Origin: Candidatus Alistipes avicola
GTDB lineage: Bacteria > Bacteroidota > Bacteroidia > Bacteroidales > Rikenellaceae
NCBI GenBank assembly: GCA_019118565.1
Contig: DWYR01000009.1
Coordinates: 62,001-126,000, forward strand
Length of the DNA: 64,000 bases
Reading direction: 5' to 3'
Position numbers and translations under genes: made by a program. Under the pieces are notes generated by a model. The model saw only the letters and a program-made list of their open reading frames with translations. It ran no database searches and was not told the origin of the DNA. Positions 46,457-54,476 of the stretch are shown one piece after another (positions within the stretch are counted from its first letter, which is position 1; each line of letters opens with the position of its first letter).

Positions 46457-46485
46457 TTGGTAGTTAGAATTTTTTACTATCTTTG
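46457..46485 (+). promoter_or_regulatory. Promoter of the HC1-like gene
   Basis: TTG (46457-46459), 18-nt spacer, TATCTTTG (46478-46485). Confidence 0.7.
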
Positions 46486-46519
46486 CAATAACAACACATC
46501 CAAATTATCATTATACGCT

Positions 46520-46693
46520 ATGAAAGAACTAGTTGAAAAAATCAATGCCGAGTACGAACTGTTTTTGGCCAATGCCAACGCTCAGGTAGAGAAAGGGAAC
46601 AAAGCGGCTGGAACTCGTGCTCGCAAATCGGCTCTTGAACTCAGCAAACTGATGAAAGAGTTCCGCAAGGTTTCTGTAGAGGCCGCAAAATAA
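46520..46693 (+). CDS. Histone H1-like Hc1 small DNA-binding protein
   Basis: 57 residues. The start MKELVEKINAEYELFLANAN is followed by an amphipathic helical protein with basic KGNKAAGTRARKSALELSKLMKEFRK. This matches the Hc1/H1-like small proteins of Bacteroidota (PF07432). An upstream in-frame ATG at 46430 lies before the promoter, so it is rejected. Presumed nucleoid-associated protein; DNA binding is inferred from charge and family. Two promoters may serve it, its own and the rightward one at the feo dyad. A terminator follows. Confidence 0.85.
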   Translation: MKELVEKINAEYELFLANANAQVEKGNKAAGTRARKSALELSKLMKEFRKVSVEAAK

Positions 46694-46715
46694 TTTTTTG
46701 TATCATTCAAGACCT

Positions 46716-46753
46716 AAAGGCTGCATGCATTCGAAGCATGCGGCCTTTTGATT
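46716..46753 (+). terminator. Terminator of the HC1-like gene
   Basis: 13-bp stem AAAGGCTGCATGC / GCATGCGGCCTTT with a 7-nt loop and TTTTG ATTTTT after it. The region 46754-46931 that follows has no recognised gene. Confidence 0.88.
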
Positions 46754-46931
46754 TTTCGGGTGCGGCCCCGTTTCGAATCCAAAAACGCGGACGATCCAGG
46801 CCGGAAGATGCAGGACGATACGGCCGTAACGCGAAGTAATAGCATTCGGTTCCTCTCCGCTTTTACTTTTTCGGATAAGATCCTATCGGCACGGGAAACC
46901 CTCCCTGCTGTCAGAAAGAACCGTCGTGCCG

Positions 46932-48629
46932 CTAATTCTTGAAAAAGACTCCTCTTCGCCGGAAATTCTCCAGATCTTCCTCCGTCAATCCGGTTTTAGG
47001 GAACGGAACGGCACGGTTGTGGTCGTTCAGATAACGACGCGGAGCCTCGTAGTCGAAATCGTCGCTGACAAACGAATAGGACGAATTCAGGTAATCTCCC
47101 TCGATCGATGCCATGTCGGCAATGGTCTGGAACATGGAATGGGTCGTAGCCGGAGCCATCGTATTTTGTCGGGCGGCTTCGACCTTATCGGGAAATTCTC
47201 GACAATAGGAGGGCGAGAACCAAGCGAGATTGGCTATATAGAGCTGATGAAAGGTTGTCGTAGGAGAGGCGTGGAGGAATCGCCCCCGATCATCATCGAA
47301 AAGGTCTTCTCCATGATCCGCACAATAAAGCAGGGCACAGCAATCGTTTTCGAGCGAGCGCAGGTATCCGATCAATTCCGAGAGAAAATAATCCGTATAA
47401 AGAATCGAATTGTCGTAGGCGTTGACGATTTTCTGCAAGTTGCGTTTGGTGATGGCAACATCATCGTCCGGCAGGAAGCGGGCGAATTCACGGGGATAAC
47501 GCTGATGATAGCTGAAATGCGAGCCATAACAATGAAGAATGAACAGCAAATCGTCTTGTGAATCCTCTTCGACGATCTTTCGCATGGTCTCCAGCAATTG
47601 CATGTCATAACGTGGCTCGGGCAGAAATAGAATGCTGTCAGCATCTCTTGCGAGTTTGTCGATCATGGCTCCCTGAGGCCGCTGGTTCGTAATAAACCAC
47701 GTTTTAAAGCCCACTTCGTTGAAAAGGGCGGGCAATCCCTTACGACGGAACAACTCCTCGTGTTCGTCCGTACAAACCGACGAAAGAATCAACGGCACGC
47801 TCTTATGAGTCGTATTGCTTTGCGTGACCGTATTACGAAAGACGACCAGATCCTCCATTTGCGCAAGACGGGGTGTCGTTTCTCGTTCATAACCATAAAT
47901 CTGCCAATTTTCGGCACGAGCTGCTTCTCCGATGATATATACGTATATTTCACGCTTGGAAGAGCGGGCCGTACGATGTGCTCGGTAGGAGAATTGGGCC
48001 GAAGTCTTTTCGAAACGGGAGGTTTTTCGAAACTCCGAAGCGCACAAATAGATGTTGTGCATGACGTTGACCGGGAAAATATCCGTTTTCATCACCCGTT
48101 TGTCTTCGCTAACTCGATAGGCAGGGATGAGCAATAACACTCCCAACAGAAAAAACGAGAATCCGATCAAGGCGATATTTTTACGGGCCGTATGCGAAAG
48201 TCTGTTTTTCTGTACGATCTCCCGCGAAGCGAGCCATAACAAGGGCAAATAAAGGATGCAAACGATGATGATCGAAGGGTAGATATTCGAGAGTAATTCG
48301 CCGGCCTCTCCCGGATTGGTCGTCAGGACATTGGTAAACATGTCGGTCGCAATGACCGAATTGCCGAACAGGTAGAGCAAGATAATCTGGAAAGCGCACA
48401 GAATGATGATCGGAAAGGCGATCCAGATCATAATCCCCGATCGTTTCAGCGCAACACTCCACATCAAATAGAATCCCATGGGAAGAAAGAGCGATGCCTC
48501 AGCCGACCAGATCGAAAGAGGTTCGGTGTAGATAAGGATCAGATTGGGAATGACGAGCAGGATGACGAAATAGATCGCCAACAAAATGGAATGCCTTTTC
48601 GTTCTCCCTTTATTTCGTTGATTTCCCAT
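46932..48629 (-). CDS. Phosphoethanolamine transferase (EptA/sulfatase fold)
   Basis: 565 residues. Five N-terminal membrane helices (to about residue 175) precede a periplasmic alkaline-phosphatase-like domain. IIGEAARAENW supplies the first metal ligand, TQSNTTHKSVPL the nucleophilic Thr, and CADHGEDLFDDDRGRFLHASP the Asp/His ligands. The family adds phosphoethanolamine to lipid A or other envelope glycolipids, changing charge and polymyxin susceptibility; the exact acceptor is unknown here. It is the last gene of an operon after an Omp85-type barrel (19-nt gap) and a thioredoxin-fold protein. Confidence 0.9.
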   Translation of the reverse strand: MGNQRNKGRTKRHSILLAIYFVILLVIPNLILIYTEPLSIWSAEASLFLPMGFYLMWSVALKRSGIMIWIAFPIIILCAFQIILLYLFGNSVIATDMFTNVLTTNPGEAGELLSNIYPSIIIVCILYLPLLWLASREIVQKNRLSHTARKNIALIGFSFFLLGVLLLIPAYRVSEDKRVMKTDIFPVNVMHNIYLCASEFRKTSRFEKTSAQFSYRAHRTARSSKREIYVYIIGEAARAENWQIYGYERETTPRLAQMEDLVVFRNTVTQSNTTHKSVPLILSSVCTDEHEELFRRKGLPALFNEVGFKTWFITNQRPQGAMIDKLARDADSILFLPEPRYDMQLLETMRKIVEEDSQDDLLFILHCYGSHFSYHQRYPREFARFLPDDDVAITKRNLQKIVNAYDNSILYTDYFLSELIGYLRSLENDCCALLYCADHGEDLFDDDRGRFLHASPTTTFHQLYIANLAWFSPSYCREFPDKVEAARQNTMAPATTHSMFQTIADMASIEGDYLNSSYSFVSDDFDYEAPRRYLNDHNRAVPFPKTGLTEEDLENFRRRGVFFKN

Positions 48630-48648
48630 ATATTCTCACCCGGTTTGA

Positions 48649-49893
48649 TCAAAAGGCTTCGTTGATATTGAACAAGAAGCCGCTCGTTTTCTTACCGAAT
48701 CCGTAATCGATGCGAATATTGACGCGTTTCTTAAACTCCCATCGCAGCCCGATGCCGTAGTTGGGCAGCGTCTGGTCCCACTTGAAGTCATTGAAACAGT
48801 GGAATACATTACCGGCCCCGCCCCAGGCCACGACTCCGATTCGACGCCAAATACGCTGCCTGATCTCAGCCTGAAGTGTGATCATGTAGTTGTCATTGTA
48901 TTGTCCTTCGTAATATCCCCGCATGCGGCGGGAACCTCCCATGCGAGCCAGCATGGACCAGGGGGTTGTCGGAGCATTGCATTCGCTGTAAAGTTCCGAA
49001 GCGAGAATCGCATCCTTCCACACACGGGTATAACCGCTGACCGTAAAGGTCGTATGCCACAGTCCCTTGTCGAGCGACCCCAAGAATTTCGGAAGCCATT
49101 GCGCTTCGAGACTCACATAGACACCTCTGTAAGGATTGGGGATAAAGTCGCGGGAATCGTATTCAAGAATGGCTCCAATACCGGTAGCCATATTGGAAGT
49201 GCTCTCTCCCTCGATATATTCGATTCGGTCGAATTTGATTCCGTTGATGTATTGTGCCTCGATCGAAGCTCCGATGTATAGATTACTTACAAGTTGGTGC
49301 AGATAACGGATCTCGGCCTTATAGCGTTTGTCTACATAAGAGCTTTTGGGATTGTGAGCTCCAGCCACATAGCCTATTCCCCAATAATCGGTCGGCTGTG
49401 AGGCGAACGAAAGATCGTAAGTAATTCGGTTGCGGTTTGCGCGAAAAATGTTGTTGCCGCTTACGCCGATCTTGTAGAATCCGGCCGTGCTGGCCGTTGC
49501 ATAAATCGATACGTCTGACGGAGCGGTAACAGAATCGGTACGATCAAGTCGATAAAGCCCTGCCGCCATGACCCCAAGTCCCAACTCGGTCTCCTTCGAA
49601 TAATTGGGACCTCCGATGAAGGTGAAGTCAATTTTTTTCTCGAAAGTTTTGTCCGTGCTGGATTCTCCGAAATAGTCGATCACTTTCCGCAAAAAGTTTT
49701 TTTTCGGAGTTTCTCCTTTTGCAGGCAATGTATCTCCGATCATCGAAGACATCTCCATTCGCACCGTATCTATCGGCGTATAGCGATAAGATAACGTGTC
49801 GCCGCACACCACATACAGGCTATCCTGAGCATGGAGACGGGAAGAGTATGCGAACAACAGAAGTCCGCATAATACGAAGAGCAATCTCGGCAT
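48649..49893 (-). CDS. Omp85/BamA-TamA type outer-membrane barrel protein
   Basis: 414 residues with a signal (MPRLLFVLCGLLLFAYSSRLHA). No POTRA domain is evident; after the signal and a short linker the sequence enters a 16-strand-type surface antigen barrel. ILEYDSRDFIPNPYRGVYVS is the D-x-R/N-x-P-x-x-G signature of the C-terminal Omp85 half and YGFGKKTSGFLFNINEAF the terminal strand. Such short, POTRA-less barrels are common in Bacteroidota; lipid or protein insertion roles are unproved. It lies between the redoxin-like gene and the phosphoethanolamine transferase. Confidence 0.88.
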   Translation of the reverse strand: MPRLLFVLCGLLLFAYSSRLHAQDSLYVVCGDTLSYRYTPIDTVRMEMSSMIGDTLPAKGETPKKNFLRKVIDYFGESSTDKTFEKKIDFTFIGGPNYSKETELGLGVMAAGLYRLDRTDSVTAPSDVSIYATASTAGFYKIGVSGNNIFRANRNRITYDLSFASQPTDYWGIGYVAGAHNPKSSYVDKRYKAEIRYLHQLVSNLYIGASIEAQYINGIKFDRIEYIEGESTSNMATGIGAILEYDSRDFIPNPYRGVYVSLEAQWLPKFLGSLDKGLWHTTFTVSGYTRVWKDAILASELYSECNAPTTPWSMLARMGGSRRMRGYYEGQYNDNYMITLQAEIRQRIWRRIGVVAWGGAGNVFHCFNDFKWDQTLPNYGIGLRWEFKKRVNIRIDYGFGKKTSGFLFNINEAF

Positions 49894-49904
49894 GAGCGGA
49901 GTGA

Positions 49905-50423
49905 TTATCTGTAAGCCTGAACGACGCGATAGAACTCCTTGATATCCTCTTCGGAGAGTACGCCTTTCCGCATGAATACCAATTCTCCCTCCTTGGAAAC
50001 AAGCAGCAGGACGAACATGTTGTTACAATCGCCAAGCCCCCAGGCATCGCGCAGCACATGTTCCTGGTCCGCCAATACCGTTGCTCCGTTGGATTCCGTA
50101 CGTTTGCGAGCCATACTGCGGGCTACTCCATTGGGGATCAGGGGCGCATCTTTAAGATTCATGATCCCGAATCCGACCAGGTTATCGCCGGAGACACGGT
50201 TATGTCGCTCCATATCTTCCGTAAAATCGCTGTTCTGCTTGTGGCGATCGGGATCGATATAAAATATCAACAGATTTTTCTCTCCCCAATAGGGAAGCGA
50301 TGCAGGATTACCTTCCAAGTCGAGAATCTTAACATTGGATACCTGTTTGGGCAGAGATTGCGCTGAAACTGCAACTGCCGAAAAAAGCAGTGAAAGCAAC
50401 AAGAGCAAATGTTTCGTCTTCAT
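49905..50423 (-). CDS. Exported thioredoxin-fold (YtfJ-like) protein without CxxC
   Basis: 172 residues. ATG 50423 (MKTKHLLLLLSLLFSAVAVSAQ) gives a signal peptide; a TTG two codons before is not favoured. NVKILDLEGNPASLPYWGEKNLLIFYIDP is a redoxin-like beta-alpha-beta opening, and the expected CxxC is absent: the only Cys is in LGDCNNMF. This resembles the YtfJ group of thioredoxin-like proteins. It starts an operon with the Omp85-type barrel (11-nt gap) and phosphoethanolamine transferase. Function unknown; a periplasmic chaperone-like role is possible. Confidence 0.72.
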   Translation of the reverse strand: MKTKHLLLLLSLLFSAVAVSAQSLPKQVSNVKILDLEGNPASLPYWGEKNLLIFYIDPDRHKQNSDFTEDMERHNRVSGDNLVGFGIMNLKDAPLIPNGVARSMARKRTESNGATVLADQEHVLRDAWGLGDCNNMFVLLLVSKEGELVFMRKGVLSEEDIKEFYRVVQAYR

Positions 50424-50523
50424 AAACAAGATCTATCTTTTTACAAATTGATATACGGTTTAATAAATTTCCCTATCAAAAATAGTGCAAAATCGTTGGG
50501 CATCGCTTGTCGAAAAGAGTACG

Positions 50524-50580
50524 ATTGGGGGCAAAGATAATGAATTATTCCTATCCATGAATCGCATCTTTCTCCCCAAT
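50524..50580. repeat. Inverted repeat, possible structured RNA
   Basis: ATTGGGG-GC-AAAGAT pairs with ATCTTT-CT-CCCCAAT: 13 of 15 positions pair around a 2x2 internal loop, with a 27-nt apical loop. The left arm includes a minus-strand TATCTTTG box. Confidence 0.6.
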
Positions 50581-50697
50581 AATGGTGATTTTAGAAAGGT
50601 CTTATTCTGTCGACCGAATATGTTATCGAAGCCGAGCATCTGCAAGGCCGGTGGAGGGGGAGAAAACGACCCATCGGAATTCATCGGGGAGCAGTTC

Positions 50698-50727
50698 TTG
50701 TCAAACGGATAAATTTCGCTATTTTTG
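50698..50727 (+). promoter_or_regulatory. Promoter of the phosphatase gene
   Basis: TTG (50698-50700), 19-nt spacer, TATTTTTG (50720-50727). Confidence 0.7.
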
Positions 50728-50752
50728 TCATCAATCGAAATTTATTCATTCA

Positions 50753-51265
50753 ATGGAGTCGAAATACAGGATCTTATTCGTCTGTCTGGGTAATATTTGT
50801 CGCTCTCCGGCTGCGGAGGGTATTTTGCGCCGCATGGCTGAAAAGCGGGGGCTCGATCGTTTCATAACCATCGATTCGGCCGGAACGTATGCCGGTCACA
50901 GCGGCGATATGCCGGATCGCCGCATGCAAAACGCCGCCTATGCCCGCGGATACCTTCTGACGCACCGCGCCCGACAGGTACGTCCGGAAGATTTCGACCG
51001 GTTCGACCGGATCGTCGCCATGGACGATAACAACTACCACAATCTTTACCGGCTGGCCCCTTCACGCCAAGCGAGCGATAAGATATGCCGGATGTCCGAT
51101 TTTTTTCGGGAGCATCCCGACTGGACCTATGTTCCCGATCCCTATTACGAGGGACATGAAGGATTCGAGCTGGTGCTGAATATGCTGGAGGATGGATGCC
51201 GCACGATGCTCGATCAGGTTGCCTTGATGTTCGCAACGGGAGGGGAAGCGCAGAAGAATCCCTGA
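50753..51265 (+). CDS. Low-molecular-weight protein-tyrosine-phosphatase
   Basis: 170 residues. ATG 50753 (MESKYRILFVCLGNICRS) lies just downstream of the promoter; the longer frame is leader. The P-loop is CLGNICRS with nucleophile Cys11 and Arg17, and the general acid Asp is in VPDPYYEG. It dephosphorylates tyrosine-phosphorylated proteins in the cytoplasm, often counteracting BY-kinases that control capsule export. No BY-kinase is present in the window. Single gene with its own promoter and a shared terminator. Confidence 0.93.
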   Translation: MESKYRILFVCLGNICRSPAAEGILRRMAEKRGLDRFITIDSAGTYAGHSGDMPDRRMQNAAYARGYLLTHRARQVRPEDFDRFDRIVAMDDNNYHNLYRLAPSRQASDKICRMSDFFREHPDWTYVPDPYYEGHEGFELVLNMLEDGCRTMLDQVALMFATGGEAQKNP

Positions 51266-51284
51266 CGGGGAAATTCGACAGAAT

Positions 51285-51327
51285 AAAGGAGGCCGAACCC
51301 TTTTGCAGGTTCGGCCTCCCACTTTTA
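51285..51327. terminator. Bidirectional terminator
   Basis: 12-bp stem GGAGGCCGAACC / GGTTCGGCCTCC with an 8-nt loop, T-rich right flank. Confidence 0.88.
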
Positions 51328-51341
51328 TTCATTCGGGACGG

Positions 51342-52319
51342 TTAAAAATTCAGCCCGACACCGACTTGGTAGGTATTTCTCCACGGGCACTCTTTTGAGG
51401 CGAACAACCATGAGAAATCGAGTTGGATATGCATGAAACGCAGACCGGCTCCGACCGTTCCGTAATTATAGCCGTTACTGTCGGCAAGATGATAACCGCT
51501 GCGGATCGCGATCATCTGCATCAACATGTATTCCACACCGATACCCATGCCAAACGATTTGGTCAACGACGGAGCGAAGCGATAACCCAAATCGAGCGAA
51601 GCTTCGAGCGAATGAGAGTCGCGGATCGGGGCAAAAAGCGAACCTCCTACGCTGAGCGAGGTCGGCAGATCGAAATCGGAGTCTCCGAGCATAAATCCAA
51701 CGTTCGAAACTTTCAATCCGGTACTCACCCAAGCCCCCTCCAACATGCGGTCCAGCGGGATACGGGCATAAGCCGCAATATCGAAGTCGAGAGCGTCGTT
51801 TTTCAGGAAATCACCATAGGTGGAACGGATATAACGAGCCGTAAGGGAGAGACCCAAATAGCGGTTGATCCGGTATCCGTAAGCCAAATCGGCCGAAAGG
51901 CTGAGTGGGCGGAAAGACTCCAGTCCCTCGAAAATAGGATTGTTGTTCTCATCCCTGGGAATGAAGGGATAATCCTCCGAATCGGGCCCGATTTTAGGCT
52001 CCCGGTAAAAACGCGTACCGAAAGCGAGTGTATGTTTGCCGTTAAAATTGTAATAACCGCCGAAAGCCATCAGATCGTAGCCCTCTCTGACATCCCGCAA
52101 CCAGGGAGAGTAAGAGAATCCGAACTCCAGCAGATCCTGGTCGAAAAGCGACGATGCGGGGTTGTTGAAAATCGAATAGGCTCCGCCTGAAGTGGCAATC
52201 GAGGCGTTGGCCATACCGGCCGTACGGACATCGGGGTTAATTGTCAGAAACTCTTGCGCTCCGGCTGATGAAATTCCCAAAGCCAGTACAGCGACCAATA
52301 ACAGGTAATATCTTTTCAT
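51342..52319 (-). CDS. PorV/PorQ family outer-membrane protein
   Basis: 325 residues from ATG 52319 (MKRYYLLLVAVLALGISSAGAQ); another ATG four codons upstream is possible. EFLTINPDVRTAGMANASIA followed by YSIFNNPASSLF is the signature of the PorV/PorQ (UPF0164) barrel family. PorV shuttles T9SS cargo and PorQ belongs to the attachment complex; this sequence alone does not tell which. It starts 24 nt after the end of the first S8 protease gene, so it is probably the last gene of the protease operon. It likely attaches or processes these proteases (inference). Confidence 0.83.
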   Translation of the reverse strand: MKRYYLLLVAVLALGISSAGAQEFLTINPDVRTAGMANASIATSGGAYSIFNNPASSLFDQDLLEFGFSYSPWLRDVREGYDLMAFGGYYNFNGKHTLAFGTRFYREPKIGPDSEDYPFIPRDENNNPIFEGLESFRPLSLSADLAYGYRINRYLGLSLTARYIRSTYGDFLKNDALDFDIAAYARIPLDRMLEGAWVSTGLKVSNVGFMLGDSDFDLPTSLSVGGSLFAPIRDSHSLEASLDLGYRFAPSLTKSFGMGIGVEYMLMQMIAIRSGYHLADSNGYNYGTVGAGLRFMHIQLDFSWLFASKECPWRNTYQVGVGLNF

Positions 52320-52343
52320 ATTTTTATCCATTTACAGGTTTAT

Positions 52344-54470
52344 TTATTGTTTGATAATCGTTTGCGATACAGTCTCTCCTTCCATACACACATCCACCGA
52401 ATAGGCTCCCGGAGTCCACATCGACACATCGAGTTCGACCGGGATTCCTGCCGAGAGGGCGATTTGACGATGCACGATCTTCCACCCGCTTGCATTACGG
52501 ATCAACAGGTCGGCACTTCCCGATCGACCGGATAGGATTCTCAATAGGTCGGTGCATGGATTCGGATAGAGGTCCACGGAAAACTTATCGCCGGGATCGG
52601 GAGTCGGGGTCGTTTCGTATACGACCGTATAGGTGATCTTGCGGGCAGCGAAGAGCGTCCGGTTGTATGCTTGCAGTTCGGCCGTATAGGTTCCCTCAGC
52701 CAGCATATTCGTTTGAATCGTCAGCGTTATTTCATCGTCCGAAATCGACTGCTCGATCATATTCGTATTATCGACAAGATCCCAAAGCCGATAGTCCGAC
52801 AACTTGTATTTCAGTTCTTTGGACTCACCTCGTACCAGAGTGAATTCGTCGCTTTGTCCCTCCGGCGAAGTAATGACGGGTGTCTTCAGACCCGGATCTT
52901 CACCATAGTAGAGTGCAGCTCCGGCATCGACCAGACGACCGATACGGCCAACATAGGTTCCTACTCCGGTGTAAGTGTCTCCCTGATACCGATCTATATC
53001 GCGCGTAGTGGACAACAGGATCTCCTCCAGTTGCTTGTTCGTAAAACCTTGTTTCCCGAAATGGGCGATAATCAAGGCCGCGACACCCGATACATGAGGA
53101 CATGCCATCGACGTGCCACTCATGTATCCGTAGCCTCCTGGCAAGGTGCTCAGGTTCTCTGCAAGTCGGGTCACATAGGGCATATCGGCCCATCCGCCTC
53201 CGCCAGGTGCGGCGATGTCGATCGTCTCCCCGTAGTTGGTGTACCAGGCAGCCTCGTATCGGCAGGTAATCGCCGCCACACTGATGCACGGCCCGTATGC
53301 GGCCGGGAAGCCGGGTTTGTAACTGTTTTCGTTCCCTGCTGCGAATATCACAACACCTCCGGCCATCGGCCCCGTTTGAGTCTCCCCATCGGGGGACATG
53401 CCCGCATAAGTGATGAAATAGTCGATAGCCTCTTTGGTTGCCCGATTGTAATGCTCCCACTCGGCCTCGTCCGAGAAAGTCCCGGCATCGTAGCCCCAAC
53501 TGTTCTGGCAAATAACGGCTCCGTTGTCCGCCGCATACTTGATGGCGGCTGCCACCTGGCTGGAAGAGGCGTCGCAATCGGGATCGGTCGCATGGAAAAT
53601 CTGGCAACTCATGATTTTGACCCCGTCTCCATTCCCGGTCCCTCCGGCGATTCCCGATATGCCGAGTCCGTTGTTGTTCACGGCTGCGATCGTACCGGCC
53701 ACATGTGTCCCGTGTCCTTCGCCCCATGTAATGGTCTCGTTATCGCGTCGGCAGAAGTTTTTACCGATTCCGCTCCATATGTTGTCCGACAAGTCTGCGT
53801 GGGTATATTGCACGCCTTCATCCACGACAGCAACGATAATATCGCTTCGTCCGGCCGTCTTCTCCCAGGCCTGCAGGATGTTGATGTCGGCTGCGACCCG
53901 GGCTGTCGAAACAATCGAGCCATCGTTGTAAAGCGGCCACTGCGACTCGAACATCGGATCGTTGAACGGATAGTCCTCCGGTACGGCATGCGAGGAGGCA
54001 GATAGACTCGTCGAAGGAGTCCACGGAGTCGGTTTTTCGGTTACGACCCGTTTGATACGCAACGGATTTTCGACGTGCGTCACGCCCGGTGCATCCCGGA
54101 AATCCCGACGGATCTGCTGAGCCGACCCTTCGAAAGTAACCGTATACCACAGGTCGAGCCCTGCCTTCCGAGTGCGTTCGGCACACCCGTTATCCTCGAA
54201 AACACGTTCCATATCGACTACCGAATAACGTCGACAAATTTCATCGAAATCGAGGTTGCCGGTCATAAGCTCTCCGCTGCGGGTACGGGTCAAACAAAGC
54301 GCATCCGCCGTCTCCCGATCGAGTTTCAGCAGCAACTCCCCCTGTATGATCTCGTCTTCCGGCTCTTCAGGCATGGAAGCTGGTATCGTCTCTTCGAACT
54401 CCTGCCGACAACCGACGGCAAGAGTCAAAAGAGACAGAGCGACAGCTTCATATATATGCACACGCTTCAT
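52344..54470 (-). CDS. S8 serine protease with T9SS C-terminal sorting domain (paralog 1)
   Basis: 708 residues, possible lipoprotein (LAVGC, Cys21). Residues about 45-140 form an N-terminal prodomain-like segment. The subtilase triad is Asp217 (VVDEGVQ), His253 (GEGHGTHVAGT) and Ser454 (GTSMACPHV), with oxyanion Asn380 (FAAGNE). After it, one beta module (ITSPEGQSDEFTL, about residues 532-620) precedes the T9SS tail SVDLYPNPCTDLLRIL at about 630. The DLYPNP motif is typical of type A sorting domains. Tandem partner of the next gene (6-nt gap). Exported protease; the target is unknown. Confidence 0.93.
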   Translation of the reverse strand: MKRVHIYEAVALSLLTLAVGCRQEFEETIPASMPEEPEDEIIQGELLLKLDRETADALCLTRTRSGELMTGNLDFDEICRRYSVVDMERVFEDNGCAERTRKAGLDLWYTVTFEGSAQQIRRDFRDAPGVTHVENPLRIKRVVTEKPTPWTPSTSLSASSHAVPEDYPFNDPMFESQWPLYNDGSIVSTARVAADINILQAWEKTAGRSDIIVAVVDEGVQYTHADLSDNIWSGIGKNFCRRDNETITWGEGHGTHVAGTIAAVNNNGLGISGIAGGTGNGDGVKIMSCQIFHATDPDCDASSSQVAAAIKYAADNGAVICQNSWGYDAGTFSDEAEWEHYNRATKEAIDYFITYAGMSPDGETQTGPMAGGVVIFAAGNENSYKPGFPAAYGPCISVAAITCRYEAAWYTNYGETIDIAAPGGGGWADMPYVTRLAENLSTLPGGYGYMSGTSMACPHVSGVAALIIAHFGKQGFTNKQLEEILLSTTRDIDRYQGDTYTGVGTYVGRIGRLVDAGAALYYGEDPGLKTPVITSPEGQSDEFTLVRGESKELKYKLSDYRLWDLVDNTNMIEQSISDDEITLTIQTNMLAEGTYTAELQAYNRTLFAARKITYTVVYETTPTPDPGDKFSVDLYPNPCTDLLRILSGRSGSADLLIRNASGWKIVHRQIALSAGIPVELDVSMWTPGAYSVDVCMEGETVSQTIIKQ

Positions 54471-54476
54471 TTCCCG

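Larger units (their letters stand above)
50424..50752. other. 329-nt divergent intergenic region with a long inverted repeat
   Basis: No supported gene. It contains a minus -7 box (TATTTTTG at 50484-50477) for the redoxin-like operon and, further right, an inverted repeat with arms 50524-50538 and 50566-50580. The plus-strand promoter of the phosphatase gene sits at 50698-50727. Between 50581 and 50697 nothing is recognised. Confidence 0.6.

Noticed and set aside
46887..46931. Terminator of the phosphoethanolamine transferase gene
   Set aside because: CGGCACG/CGTGCCG arms are 31 nt apart and there is no T run on the minus strand, so evidence is too weak to list.
46926..47561. 211-residue plus-strand frame under the phosphoethanolamine transferase gene
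   Set aside because: Antisense to conserved catalytic motifs, without a domain of its own.
50485..50712. 75-residue frame in the 329-nt intergenic region
   Set aside because: Low-complexity translation without recognisable domain, and it spans the inverted repeat and the phosphatase promoter.
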